64,000 bases of DNA from Notospermus geniculatus (lineage: Eukaryota; Nemertea; Pilidiophora; Heteronemertea; Lineidae): assembly GCA_002633025.1 (NCBI GenBank), contig NMRB01001807.1, forward strand, positions 67,054-131,053, read 5' to 3'. Below are positions 1-11,478 of the stretch, piece by piece; positions within the stretch are counted from its first letter, which is position 1; each line of letters opens with the position of its first letter. Below the pieces are notes generated by a model. The model was not told the origin of the DNA. It did no database searches and saw only the letters and a list, made by a program, of their open reading frames with translations. Position numbers and translations under genes: made by a program.

Positions 1-72
1 CTGCGGTGTTTTTTTCTGTAACCTCCTGTTGATTTATCATGGTCATGGTAACACCGTTTTGTTTCTTTTCAG

Positions 73-818
73 AAGCAAATATCCTAACAAAATTTTTGTC
101 GCTGGGAGTGACAGCCACAATAGCCATTTCCGTTGGGAGTATAGTTGTATTTGTTGTGTGTGTGGCTTGTGTGGCCTGTTTCTGTATCAAAGGATGTCGG
201 AAGCCAAATCAGCTCGATCAGACGACGCCGGGCACTTCGACGACGACGACACACGTTTTGCAGAATGGTACGTCACATAATTTCCAAAATAAACAGGGTG
301 AGTATAATTATGTGTGTCAGCGATATGGCAAACAAGAGGACTGCTGGCTTCCATAACTGTGAAAGTAGTTACAGGGTGGGGCTATCGGGATTCTATAGAA
401 CTTACATGTACATGTGGACATCTTGTAGATTAGGTAGTTTGCATCGTTGTCCCAACCAACACATTTGGTTGATGCTCACAAGTTAGGCATGTGATCATTT
501 TGGCTTTGAATGACAAACTCTTCTTTGCTATTTTCAGAGACTGTTCAATATAATCCTGTCTACACACATCAAGGTTATCATCCCATGCAGCCCATCTATC
601 CAAACACGCCAAGCACCACATACTCTCACTCTCCATATGTTCCTCAGCGGGAGACATACACGCCGCAATCCAATCCACCGCCATCTTACCATCGTTCATA
701 TACGCCAACAAGCAGTCGGTCAGCAAAATCCAATCGTTCAAATCCTGGATCAAACCAAAGCAGTGGTGTTCAGTTTAATTCAAATCCAGAGAAAGTGACT
801 TTTCCGGTTCATGTATAG
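73..818 (+). CDS. Shisa/CYYR1-like single-pass membrane protein, 3' part
   Basis: Two exons are visible: 73-267 (acceptor TTTTCAG, donor GTACGT) and 538-818 (acceptor TTTTCAG, stop at 816-818). Both junctions are phase 1, so they join cleanly. The first exon encodes a hydrophobic segment of about 25 residues followed at once by a cysteine-rich juxtamembrane stretch (CVACVACFCIKGCRK), typical of palmitoylated single-pass proteins, then a Thr-rich linker. The second exon is Pro/Tyr/Ser-rich with an NPPPSYH stretch resembling a PPxY WW-ligand and ends FPVHV. This layout matches the Shisa/CYYR1 (STMC6) type of adaptor. The extracellular cysteine domain and signal peptide lie upstream of the window, so the family call rests on architecture only. 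It could be another cysteine-rich membrane adaptor. Confidence 0.55.
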
Positions 819-1047
819 GGGTAATGGGATAAAGTGTACTTGCCAATGTACAGGAGAGACCCTGAAGTACATTTTCCGGAGAGAAATGGGGTAAAAAGAG
901 ACTTATGTACAGGAGAGGAGGAGAGATTCTGAAGTTCATGTACAGGACAGAGGACAGATGGAGAGAGACTCCAAAGTCAGTGCAGGAGATTATTTCTGAC
1001 ACTGAGACTCGGCCTGTTCACGGAGAAGCGAGATGTGCTGTGTAATG

Positions 1048-1325
1048 CAGGGGCGGATCCAGGATTCTGGTAAAGGGGGGCACAGAACACCACAGGCGAA
1101 CCGATAAAGGCTAGCGTTGAAGAAGTGAAGCTATGGTGGTGGTCTGGGGTTCTCCCCCAGAAAATTTTTAAATCTAGAAGGCCGTCGGTGTGATTTCCCA
1201 GCGTCTGAGGGACAAATTACAAGGCAATTCTGTGGCACTTCGAAAAATGGCAATTTTTCTAACGTTGCTCACCAAAAATAGGGAGGCCCGGGCTGGGTTT
1301 GCCCCCCCCCCCGGATCCACACCTG
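1048..1325. mobile_element. hAT-like MITE, CAGGG(G)CGGATCC family, copy 1
   Basis: It begins CAGGGGCGGATCCAGGATTC and ends GGATCCACACCTG. The interior contains GGTTCTCCCCCAGAAAATTT, also found nearly unchanged in the copy at 50217-50459. CAGGG termini are usual for hAT elements. No transposase ORF is present and no clean 8-bp target duplication is visible. Confidence 0.65.
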
Positions 1326-1529
1326 AAATGGACTCATCCAGCTTCATTTACCAGGGGATATTTTCTGATCATGAACTGAAGAGAATTTGGTAAAATAGAG
1401 ACACTTATGTGGGGTGAATTATCATGGACTCCTCAGTATCTGCCAAAATTGTGGTTGAATGAGACCTACGTTCATGTGCTAAATTTGTGCAGGGGTACAG
1501 ACTCCTAACTCATGCATGGGAAAGAATTC

Positions 1530-1535
1530 AATAAA
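1530..1535 (+). promoter_or_regulatory. Possible polyadenylation signal
   Basis: An AATAAA hexamer lies about 710 bp after the stop codon of the membrane-protein gene. A hAT-like insertion (1048-1325) would then sit in its 3'UTR. Weak evidence, based on the hexamer alone. Confidence 0.3.
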
Positions 1536-2215
1536 ACTAAGATCCTAAGTTACCCTACAAGAAGATTGAGAATTCCAAGTTGGAATTCTTATGTTGAGAT
1601 ATGGGGCGGTGGACAGTCCGCTGTGTTCACGTGGTTGGTTGGTTGGTGAGGTGACGCTGAGACTTTCGTTTCATGTTTAAGTTTGGTATGTGAGGGAAGT
1701 CATGTACAGAAAAAGGGCCCAAATGATGGTGACTTGGTGATGAGGAAGAAGAATCAGAGAGGGACTCATTATTGATGCAAAATTGTATCTGAAGGGCAAC
1801 TGGACACAATATATTCTATGAACATCTGAAGAGGACGAGAAATGTTATTCCCAATCGATGTCATCTATATAAGCATTTTGGCAAAAAGGGCTTTAAGTGT
1901 AAGAGATTAGGAACGTATGGATCTGCAGGTGCTGTTGCAGCTAAGTGAAAAGTAGGATCAAACTGAGCCCTAGTAGAATCTCACCCCAGTCAATAGTGGG
2001 CAACAGTGTCTTTCTGTTGTGCAGTGTTCAGGATGTGCCTTAACAGCACAGGTACTACCCACATAGATTTGAACTGTCACTGAGCTGGACCCTTTCAACA
2101 TCCCTTAAGGGATGGTTTACAATTATTTTCACGCAGCGAATAGCCCATATGAGGCTGCATTCTCAAATTGCCAAGATTGCACTGCTAGCTTCCAAAAAAG
2201 GGGTCACCCTAATCC

Positions 2216-2250
2216 GCGTGCCACGTGCCAAGTGCCACGTGCCACGTGCC
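2216..2250. repeat. CACGTGCC short tandem repeat
   Basis: About four imperfect copies of an 8-10 bp unit, GTGCCACGTGCCAAGTGCCA and continuing. Each copy contains an E-box core CACGTG or a one-base variant. Simple repeat with no assigned role. Confidence 0.6.
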
Positions 2251-3486
2251 ATTTTTTTATCAAAATTTTGTAAAAATTGCTGAATAGTAATTTATCAAAA
2301 TTAGGTGTTGGGGTGAAGGTGGATGGAAGATGAACTTGAGCATTGATCTCAAGGGCAAGCCCGCCCCTGCGAAACGAATTTTAGTTGAGATGGATATTAT
2401 TGGAAATTACTGGAATTTCCAGCTCGAAGCTGGCATAAGGTGACACTTATAATATTTAGAAAATTTCATGGAAAAGGCACATCTGGTAATAGGTGGTACA
2501 AACTGGAACTTTTTCCATTGGCTGGAAATTGCTGGTATTTTCTGGAACTCCCTTTTAAGAGCAAAATTCCAAGGCTGGAAACTTNCTAGGGGGCCAAAAC
2601 CAAAATCACTGAAAGTACTGTTTCTCCCTTCCCAAGAGACGGATCTTTGTCAAATTTTTATCATGGGTATATCTAATAGGGATACATAAGATATAGTACT
2701 CGAGTTTTTAATTTGACCTACTTTTTTTCAAGTTCACAGAGGTCAAAGTTCGCCTGAAATTACGAAATTGGCTCTTTTTGTAATGGTTTGACCTATTGCT
2801 TTGAAACTTTGCACGTATCTACATGTACCTCTAGGCTGTAACAACTCAGATGAATTTTCGGGAAAATCTGATTCTTGACTTTGCCACTAGGGGGCCAAAC
2901 TGCTTCAAGCCAAGCGGGCACAGTGCCATTGGCACTATTTTTCTATCATATATTGTAAATAGCAAATGGTCTAATTTATACTGTTGAATTGAATTGAACT
3001 GAACTGCTGTAGTTACTTGCCTACAGGGTATTGTGAAATGGCTGTAGATGTTAGCTTCTAGGCCTGTTAATTGACATGATTTATTGTGCAGAAATATCGG
3101 CCATTTTTCAGCCACCAGTTGCGCAACTACAAGTTGTAATATTTGTAACAAAAAAGGGTTTTCCTGATGTTTGTCATTGCAAGCATGTCCTCCCAATACA
3201 AATTGTGCAAAGATGCACTTGTGGTTGAAAGTCTGCTCTGCCCTGGCGGCAATGTGATTGACCAGGGGCTACACTACAGTGGCTGAAGACCTGTCTTTGC
3301 ACAATTGCCCATGGACTGCTTTACTTGTAGACCTGTCTCACCGAAGTACCCTGATCAGCCAAAGGTTGCTTTTCTTGAAATCTTTTGTTTTACATGTAAA
3401 ATTACAAAAAATGAAAGTGTCCTTCATAATGGTTTTTGATCAGCTAAATCCTGCTTTGAACCACAAATTGATTGGCATGGTGTTGT

Positions 3487-3654
3487 CAGGGGCGGATCCA
3501 GAATCATGGGAAAGAGGGGGCACAGCCAGCGCACATGGTGGAAAACCTCGGTCAAATTTTAACATCTTTTCGAAATTTCCCGGTCAATTTTAAAGATTTT
3601 CCACAAAATAGAGGGGGCACGGGCCGGGTGTGCTCCCCCTTGGATCCGCGCCTG
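3487..3654. mobile_element. hAT-like MITE, CAGGGGCGGATCC family, copy 2
   Basis: It starts CAGGGGCGGATCCAGAATCA and ends TGGATCCGCGCCTG, giving inverted GGATCC-containing termini. The AT-rich core (TTTCCCGGTCAATTTTAAAG) recurs in reverse orientation at 60499-60651. Non-coding. Confidence 0.65.
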
Positions 3655-5015
3655 GTTGTTCAGTCTTGCATCACATGACATACATAGCCTGCTGCTACAT
3701 GAATCGTTACCGGTATATTTTCTGCACAAACCAAATTTTGTCAATTCATGCCAAGTGTGGCACAACTTAGACTCAGTCATGTCACACTGTATGTTGTATG
3801 TTTGCTCGGAAAATGCATTGAAAAGATATGTAAATTTTGTTAATTTCAGACTAGATAATGTAAATGGAATTCATTTCACCAAGATTCAGATAAATGTGTG
3901 TATAAGGTTAATGTTGAAATCTTTTCAGCCAGAATTTGATATGGTCGTCAATTCTTGATGGCTTGTAAACAATTTAAATTCACTTAGGCATACAGGCAGG
4001 ACCCAAGATATGAATGACTAGTAAAATATGCCATGATCATCAAATGCATTTTTGAGAACCACACCAATGGAAAATGAAATTAAGTTGTATATAGCTGACT
4101 AGTAACAGTTCGAGGAATAAAATGCTCAAATGCACAAACAGCTATGGGGTGATTTAAAAAGTTGGGTAGTTAAGCTAAGCCAGGAGAAAAACTCTTTCAC
4201 ACATTCCTGGATGGCCGGGCAAAACAATCTCCCAACAATCTGCTTGATGACGTATCAATTTTTTTCTCATACTCAAAACAACAATCTTTAAAGGCTGTAA
4301 TGAGTTTGGTTACATTTTATTAGAAATTGAGCTCTTATGTTGAATTTTCAAGATTCCTTGCCATGGTTTACTTGTTTAGTAGTTGTACATACACGTAGGC
4401 TGTGTGCCTCTAGCTTCGCCAAGGTCTGGCTGCAGCTCATCATTCAGTAAGTAGTCCTGAGCCAAGTGCCAGTTATTGGGTTGTAAACATGTTGGTAGAC
4501 TACTTGTGGATTCTGAGCTACAGCCATAAGCCTGCTTGACACCTGTTAGTTGACAGGGCATCACAGTTCACAAGATTGAGTTCAGAAGTCGTGTCAAAGT
4601 ACAAATGTACATCTTCAAGCTGGTGAATCCACTTCTATTATTAGTTATGATGCCTTGTCAAAGAATAGGTTAAACTGTGTACATTTCTTGTACATTCTGT
4701 GTGTACTTCAATACGAAATTTATGGTTATTCTGATGTTATAAATTTTAAATGTCTGACAATCAGTCTTACTTTGCTTAGAACAATCTAGTGTTCAGTGCT
4801 GTTCATGATTACTTTTCCCTTCGAAATAGAGATAGTCTATTACGTGTAGGTAGTCCATTCAACATCTTATTGCAAGAACTTTCAAGGGGTGGCCAATTAT
4901 GCTGTATGGATTTCTTGGTCAGTTTGGCCAACCCAATCCCCAAAGGATATTTTCTGACACAGTGGGTGCATATGGGGATGTCAGACACTTTTGCTCAGAG
5001 ATGGTAGAGTTCTGG

Positions 5016-5110
5016 GGCTGTATACACAAAACATCTTAAGTGAAAAATTTCCCTTATCTATTGTTTGGTACAGTAGATTAAGGGAATTAAGATGTTTTAT
5101 GCATACGGCC
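5016..5110. mobile_element. Foldback MITE, CCTGG-target group
   Basis: Palindromic element with arms containing ACAAAACATCTTAAGTG and its inverse. It is flanked by TCTGG on the left and CCTGG on the right. It is closely similar to the element at 15774-15877. Confidence 0.65.
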
Positions 5111-5422
5111 CCTGGTCCCTCATAATGGCACATGCAGTTCCTCAGATCTAAGCGAATTTAAATAGAAAAAAAATAATTTTTCCCAATTTGAAATACATGA
5201 AGGAGCTGTTTTCTTGTTTTCAACAAAATACAGTGATTGTTGTGTCCTTTGGTTTTTAATTCATTGTTTGCCAACAGTTTTACCCTCATGTCCATTCTTC
5301 ATCAAAGAGTATGTATAACATGGATTCCGATTTTAACATATTTCAATAAAACTTTGTCAAAGTAAATTGCCTTTGTTTGCTTTTATTTTCTGATTATTGG
5401 TGCCTCTGGCGAGGTGCCAATG

Positions 5423-5540
5423 GCTGGTATTCATAAGGGATAGCAAATGCTTTTACGTAAGATTTGTACAGAAATGTCCAATGTAAATGTACTACAAAAC
5501 TTGAAGTAAAAGCATTTACTAGCTTTTATGAATATCAGCC
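5423..5540. mobile_element. Foldback MITE, TATTCATAA group
   Basis: Inverted arms GGCTGGTATTCATAA and TTTATGAATATCAGCC, with inner arms around AAATGCTTTTAC and its inverse. It resembles the CCTGG-target group but its target duplication is not clear. Confidence 0.6.
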
Positions 5541-5585
5541 ACTGCCAGCTGCACCATGGATGGACACCTAAAAGTTTTTTAAAAG

Positions 5586-5877
5586 TTCAAAGTTTAGGTT
5601 TTATATTCTGATATCAACAACCGTAGATGTTGCCATCTGACTTTACACTTTTAACCTCAGTCTATCCTGAAACCTTTCAGTAGCGCGAAACCTTTCAGAT
5701 GAGCTGCTCATTCAGTGCTCAGTCAAGCATTTTCGACTGGTACCCATACACCTGGGTGGAGATCGAGAGGCTTTGAGGCAAAGAGACTTGCCCAAAGTCC
5801 CACGCTGAGTGGGATTCAAACTTGGGACCTCTGACCGTTAATAGTCAGAGACCCGATCAACCACTACCCACCAGCTT
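5586..5877 (-). mobile_element. tRNA-derived SINE, family 1
   Basis: On the minus strand the head reads GTAGTGGTTGATCGGGTCTC, with an A-box-like GTAGTGGTT and a B-box-like GGTCCCAAGTTTGAATCCC. Next comes a core with TCTTTGCCTCA and CACCCAGGTGTATGGGTACC, then a tail ending in TTGATATCAGAATATAAAAC. The copies at 29684-29955 and 34728-34985 have the same head, core and tail. Confidence 0.8.
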
Positions 5878-7095
5878 GGCTTCCCCACACCTGATGTAAC
5901 CATGGACTCTAGAAGCAGCATGCTATCACTAATAACAGCTTTGTTAGTACAGCAATTAAATCACTGGTGGCGCCATCAACTGAAACCCATGTCGAGGGAA
6001 CAAGACCGAAATGCCCCCAAGAAAACATTGCTGACCGAGATCAACCATGTTTTATCGAGGGGTGACATTTCGGTCTGTCCCCGATATGGAAAGTGCTATT
6101 TTCTACATGTACTGGTTATGAGACCTTCTAAGCACCCCGGTACCCCGCCCGGTACATGGTGTCACAGCCTGTCTCTGCGGCTGATGGGCAGGTCCCCGGC
6201 AGCGCCGGAGTGAAGACGATTTGAAAAAAATTATTTCTTTAGGCTATTATGCAGGCTAAACGGTTTGAATAATGAAGGAATGAACGTAGTAATATTCTAT
6301 CACACATGACGTAGTATCATTCTGTTAGCCTAAATTGCATAACAGTACCACAGTGGGAGCCCACTTAACGCGCGTATGCTGCTGCTACATTGACGTCAAA
6401 TCAATAACATCCATGGCCGGGGCGCTGCGGACCGATAGGACTAACATTTATAACTGTTGAACATGGTATTCCCTCAATTCCACTCAACCTTTTGATGTAT
6501 TCGTGCAAAATATGCCGATAATGCCAATCGAAAACAAATAAGATTTAATCAGAGCGCGATATGCCTAATAACACAAACACAAACATTCGAAGCGGTCAAA
6601 CGAAAAAAAACTACCGCCATTAGAAGTTTGGGACATACGTGTATTGCATCTTCGGGAGTTTACGCAAAAAACTTTGTGTACCGCGCCCCCTTCGGTTTAC
6701 CCGCAATTCGAAGGGGCGCGGTATACAACTGCGTAGGGAGTTTACTTCGGGAGGAGAGACACTGGAAATGTTTTTCGCTCACGTGACGCATCTCGGCCAA
6801 TCATATTCACGGATTCTCTCTTGAAGTGCGATATAAGTAATTGTCGGTTAGTTCATTGTCCGCCAGTTCAAATATTGGGCGTTACCATACCATTGCCATC
6901 TATGACGAAATGACAAAACTAAAGATGCCGCGTTCATGGATAATGTGTGGGCTTATAGTGCCTTTTACATTTAAGTGTCAAGGCACTTCACAATTATTAC
7001 CCCCAGCTATAGGCCTGTTCATTCCAATTTCATATCTCCACTCCCCGGGGAGTATTACAGTCCCGGCAGCTGATTTCAGCGCTCTTGGACTAACA

Positions 7096-7290
7096 TTCAC
7101 ATAGACCATCTCTACCAGCCAGGTACCCCTTTTACACCTGGGTGGGGTGAAGCATGTGAGGCAAAGTGACTTGCTCAAGGTCACAAGCGAGCGTGTTTTT
7201 TTCTTGGTCAGGACTGGGAATCGAACCCGGGATCTTCTGATCAGAAGTCCGTCTCGCTAACCACTACACCACGCCGCTCCTCATACACCA
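7096..7290 (-). mobile_element. tRNA-derived SINE, second head type
   Basis: On the minus strand: GGAGCGGCGTGGTGTAGTGG, then GTTAGCGAGACGG, then the B-box GGGTTCGATTCCC, then a core with AAGTCACTTTGCCTCAC and CACCCAGGTG shared with family 1. The 5' end does not pair with sequence after the B-box, so it is a SINE head, not a functional tRNA. Confidence 0.75.
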
Positions 7291-7324
7291 CGCCGCTCCA
7301 CCCGGCCGTTCATTCCTTTGGTTG

Positions 7325-7542
7325 TTGGCAACAACATCACGCGACGTCTATCCTGTTGTGCGCTGCTGTGTATCTCTAGAGTTTTGTTCAATGGTGTCGT
7401 TTAGGCCTAATCCGTAAATGTATTGTTGGGGGACATCGCAATCGGGGGCATTAGATTCAGATCTATTACACCGGCATCAAACAATGGGATTGGCGTTCGC
7501 GTTGACGTTTGGGGGGCTTTGCGAAAACTCTCTACGTCATCT
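7325..7542. mobile_element. Decayed family-C MITE
   Basis: The right half, CAATGGGATTGGCGTTCGCG followed by GGGGGGCTTTGCGAAAACTC, closely matches the right arm of the intact copy at 61291-61418. The left half is interrupted and diverged (CGACGTCTATCCTGTTG). Confidence 0.5.
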
Positions 7543-7759
7543 TCGAGAACCTCTTCTTCCGAATGAGATCACCCTCTTTCTTCTGATACCAAAAGAACCT
7601 TATTGGTCGGTTCTAAGAAAGTAGCGAAGCGCCATCTCACGCCAACAAGCAGAACTGGTCGGAATGCACACCGTAGTTGTATTCAAATTTGAATTTGAAT
7701 TTGTATTATGGTGAAGCTTGGATACCTCCAAGAGTGAAGCAAGGAAATCTTCCGCAGAG

Positions 7760-8973
7760 TTACAGTCTCTCTAAGGTATATGCATTCTTTGTCACACTAC
7801 TCTTTGGTTCTTTAACCATTTTCACGTGGATGACTTTTTGGTTCAGCAGCAGCCGTTCCTCCATTTCACCATTTCTGAACACCCGGTGCACGAATGGGAC
7901 GTATTTACGTAACTCTCGGCAATCTACGGGCTTGTAACCACTCGAATAGCGCTTGCAGATGGCAGCGTTCCCATAACAACTGACTAAATTAAGCAAAGTA
8001 TTTTTTGGTGCCGGTAGTTGTAGGTGTTCAAATGGTCTCAGGTGAAGAGGGAACACATCCGTCTTTTTTATGACGAATTCTCGTGGATTGTCGGATCGGA
8101 AAATATGGGTTGTGTTCTGTTTGTAGAAGAAGGTATCGATGTCTGGCGCCCACCAGCGCCCGACATCCGGATAATACGCACCTCCGACGATGTGTTTGGA
8201 ATCGTACATTTTGATCGAGTCCGTCACCATTTGTTTTGGTACAAATCGCGTCTGTTTTTCGATGACGTTGATCATGTCCTTTCTATGTTTGTAATCTATG
8301 TAAAGATCAACGTCTTGGTCGTATGGTATAAACCCATGGTGCCGCCACGACCCAAGCAGCGTCCCAAAATACATGAAATACGTCCACTTGTGTGTCTTTG
8401 CTAAGTTGTTGAAGTATGTCAGCATGCGGAGGTATGTCCGCCGTTCCTCATCGTCGATGGAAGCAGCAAGGAGCCTGCAGACAGCCGCAGGGACGGATTT
8501 GTTCAACTTTGAATCGCAAGTACGAACTTTGTAGATGCGTGGAAACTCGCTCGTAGCTGGAATCAGAAAGAGGAGATGTTGATTGTTTTGTGGCAGAAGA
8601 AAGTCTTGTGGTAAAGGGGACAAGTTTCTGCTGAGAGACGAATGGCATGGCCTACTTTACGCGCGGCTACGATTTCGTTGCTACCATTTTTTCCAAAACG
8701 TCCGAGTCTTGCAAACTTACCATTGCCTTTCCCGTTGAAAATGACTTGTCCTACGTCATAGGTGAAGATGTCGTTCTTTAAAAGACCGCGTAAGAGATTC
8801 CTTTGGAAGACCAACATATAAACTGTGATTAAAACCAACAGTAGAGCTGTTAAACGAATGACGTTCGGCCTGAAAGAGGGAGCATGCGTGGTGAACAAGG
8901 ATTTCCTGCGAGCGTGGACAGTGTGAACCACCACCGACTTTCTAAAAAAATGCACTGCCGGAAGGAAAGTCAT
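7760..8973 (-). CDS. LicD/fukutin-like type II membrane protein
   Basis: Two exons: 8973-8721 (ATG to donor GTAAGT) and 8556-7760 (acceptor CTGATTCCAG to stop). The junction is phase 1 and gives 349 aa. After a basic N-terminus, residues 38-57 (VIRLTALLLVLITVYMLVFQ) form a signal anchor typical of Golgi type II enzymes. Residues 149-168 read GTLLGSWRHHGFIPYDQDVD, the LicD/fukutin/FKRP signature with an acidic DxD-like cluster for metal-nucleotide binding. WAPDIDTFFY and DVFPL follow, also typical of LicD-fold proteins. Known relatives transfer phosphocholine or ribitol-phosphate to glycans; the substrate here cannot be told. A longer start at a TTG (9048) was rejected because the ATG at 8973 is the first good one. 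An upstream 5' exon cannot be excluded. Confidence 0.85.
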
Positions 8974-9282
8974 GTACTGAAATTCTCCCGTTTTAGACCC
9001 GTGTTTCCACGAGGCGTTTGCGGGCACGGGTGGAAAAAATCGATCCAATTTCCCTCACTCGCGGCCGCCTCCTAATCCGCGCCCGCCAACGTCTCGTGGA
9101 AAAGCAGCTTTAGGGATCGAAGGCACGGCAAGTGCCATTTTCATGGCAGGCTATTTTACTAGCACCTCCATGATCAACCACCGTTGGAACCAACATTGGA
9201 ACGACGATGAGTAGAGCCCCATGCATTTGGTACCGCGCACTTTGGTTCCGTGCGGCATCCGTGCGTTACACTTACGACACAA

Positions 9283-9647
9283 GACCTTTCCAAAAAGATG
9301 GCGGTCTAACAGTTCTCACCACATGACGTCAGAAGTTACTACCAATGGCCAATGGCCGCTGGCACGCAAAGCGGGTCATGGGCACAAAAGTTTAGGTTCT
9401 GAGAGGATGCGTTTGGTAATATTAGGGAGGTTTAGAAATCAAAACGATAAACGTAAACTTTACGACAACGTTATTTTTCATACTACACATAAAAAAAATA
9501 TATTGCATTTTCGGTAAAAAAAATAACGTTGTCGTTAGCGTTTACGCTTGTCGTTTGATTTCTAAACCTCCCTCCTATCTCATGCTTGACGTCATGTGGG
9601 AGAACTAGTACGCCTAGGCCACCATCTTTGTTGGAAAGGTCTATACC
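9283..9647. repeat. Outer inverted repeat enclosing a family-A MITE
   Basis: The left arm (GACCTTTCCAAAAAGATGG, then AGTTCTCACCACATGACGTC) is matched in inverse by the right arm (GACGTCATGTGGGAGAACT, then CCATCTTTGTTGGAAAGGTC). A family-A MITE (9425-9573) lies inside, so this is a foldback element carrying a second element. Confidence 0.6.
9425..9573. mobile_element. Family-A palindromic MITE, copy 1
   Basis: It starts GGGAGGTTTAGAAATCAAAA and ends with the inverse, GATTTCTAAACCTCCC. Arms contain CGATAAACGTAAAC and AACGTTATTTTT. The left side is preceded by TA; the right TA is mutated to TC. Confidence 0.75.
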
Positions 9648-10223
9648 TTGAGCTCCCAGATGGACACGGCATCTTGTGTATCACAGTTCAGTTATTTCCG
9701 CTCTGAAACAGTTAGAAATTTGGTTAGAACTAAAACCCAGCAGGTTTAGAGAGGTGTGAACGGATACCTGGGGACGCGATTGCTTGGAGGGTGCTTGCTC
9801 AGAATAATGTGACTGTAAAACTAAATTGCATCGTTCGTACCTTTTTGAGATCGTCCCTTCAGCAATTCAAAGAGAACTTAAAATCCTGATATTACATGCC
9901 AGTGTATTGAAAGTTTACTTCAGTTAAGGTTGGCAGAGAGCTCATTCATTGTACAAATATTTTGCGAAGGATATACGCACTAAATGTGGGTTAAGACTTG
10001 ATGAAGCTCTATTGTGTGGTGTCGAGGATATTACCATAAGCCGTTGTCTTGGTGACGAAGTGTTGAGTGTAGTTTAAACTTTTTTTTTATTCACTCAACG
10101 AGAATTGTACCCAACACTCCCAGTCGATATGCTGTACACTACCTCAGCCTCGTGCAGATGCGATGCAAATGCTCCCACCTCTCGCACTTGTCATTATAAG
10201 GAAATGGACCGTGCCTGACAATA

Positions 10224-10373
10224 CGGAGGTTAAGCAATCAAACGATAAACATAACTTTACGACAAGGTTATTTCTCATACAACACAGCATTCACTGGATT
10301 TTATATTGCATTTTCGGTACAAAAATAACGTTTTCGTGACCATTTACGTTTATCGTTTGATTTTTAACCTCCC
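10224..10373. mobile_element. Family-A palindromic MITE, copy 2
   Basis: Same body as copy 1 (ATCAAACGATAAAC, then AACGTTTTCG). It is flanked by TA on both sides, with a CGGAGG start and a CCTCCC end. Confidence 0.75.
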
Positions 10374-10976
10374 TATTATCACGGATTTAGTCTATGGCAG
10401 TGTTGTCATGTCTCAGTCCACCAGCCTACCGAAATCATTTGAATCTGGCATCATCTGTGGTAGCCTATGTAGGTAATTACCTATGTAGGTATATTAGTAC
10501 AGTGTAATATTTATTGTTGTCCCCCGTTTATCATTGCCACCCAACAAACGATTGACGGAATAAGCCGTGACGTGACGATAAGGAGGCACTGATAAACTCT
10601 CTCCGTTCTTAAGCGTCCGCCAAATAATAAAGCGGGCATTGGCATACGGAAGGCATTCTTAGTTATTACACCTGGCTATGCCAAAAGGCTACGTACAAAC
10701 CAAGCTTACTATACGTCATGACATTTTAACGATGCGCATGCTCGATCAAGGGACGTTTATTGCTCTGCTTGATGACAATAATCCGAAAATAGCTCCTCAC
10801 AAGTACAGATGCGTGTAGGCCTATACATGTACCTAAAGGGGAAAACGTCTAGGAAATGTCTGATGGGTTAGAAGTTCCAAATCATATTGGTGATAAGCCG
10901 AAAAGCGGCTATTAGATTTGTTGTTTACTCATGACTGTTGAAAGTCCCAAACTGTTCCTGTACATTGCAAGTAATA

Positions 10977-11094
10977 GTGAGGTTTCGCAAGCGCCCGGTT
11001 AGGCCATACGACAACGTTTATCTATTGTTTGGGTATACCCACACAATAGATAAACGTCGTCGTAGGGCCTAACTGGGCGCTTGCGAAACCTCAC
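10977..11094. mobile_element. Family-B palindromic MITE, copy 1
   Basis: 118-bp near-perfect palindrome starting GTGAGGTTTCGCAAGCGCCC and ending with the inverse, flanked by TA on both sides. The arms meet at TTTGGGTATACCCACA. Copies 2 and 3 are the same length. Confidence 0.85.
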
Positions 11095-11347
11095 TATTGT
11101 CACCCTACAGTGAACTGTTTGAAGTGCCCCACAGTTATGAATAGACAACTAAGAGGCAAAAAATCACATAAATGATGGGCTATCGGTCTACAAGATTTTG
11201 ATTGGAAATAACAAACGATAGGCCTACCGGTACATGAGTAAAAAGAAATAAATGTGGAACTGGAAGAGAAATATGAACGTAAAAATGCAGGGGGGGGCTA
11301 CGCCTACCCAGTACGGAAACGATACCGCCGCAATGCGAACGCTAATA

Positions 11348-11478
11348 GGGAGGTTTAGAAATCAAACGATGTAACGTTAACGACAATGTTATTTTTGTAC
11401 CGAAAATGCAATATAAAATCTGGTGAATGTGTAACGTTGTCGTAACGTTTACGTTTATCGTTTGATTTCTAACCTCCC
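11348..11478. mobile_element. Family-A palindromic MITE, copy 3
   Basis: GGGAGGTTTAGAAATCAAAC at the left and GTTTGATTTCTAACCTCCC at the right, with TA on both flanks. Slightly shortened relative to copies 1, 2 and 4. Confidence 0.8.

Larger units (their letters stand above)
819..7759. other. Gene-free interval, repeats only
   Basis: No exon-like ORF with splice support was found. The interval holds two hAT-like MITEs, two foldback MITEs, two SINEs and a decayed family-C MITE, listed separately. At 2395-2580 the motif CTGGAAATT recurs imperfectly. At 6680-6724 a short palindrome is built on CCGCGCCCCCTTCG. The rest (about 1540-3480 and 3660-5010) shows nothing recognisable. Confidence 0.6.

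Noticed and set aside
7211-7290. Possible tRNA gene on the minus strand
   Set aside because: The A and B boxes are present, but the 5' end does not pair with sequence after the B box and a SINE core follows directly.
8024-8404. 126-codon plus-strand frame
   Set aside because: Antisense shadow of the LicD-like exon, whose motifs and splicing are clear on the minus strand.
8631-8720. Shorter LicD-like intron ending at CTCTCAG (8631) or the following CAG
   Set aside because: These acceptors leave the wrong phase; the acceptor at 8557 restores the frame.
9021-9048. Upstream TTG start extending the LicD-like protein
   Set aside because: TTG is not a normal start in animals; the ATG at 8973 gives a proper short cytosolic tail before the membrane anchor.
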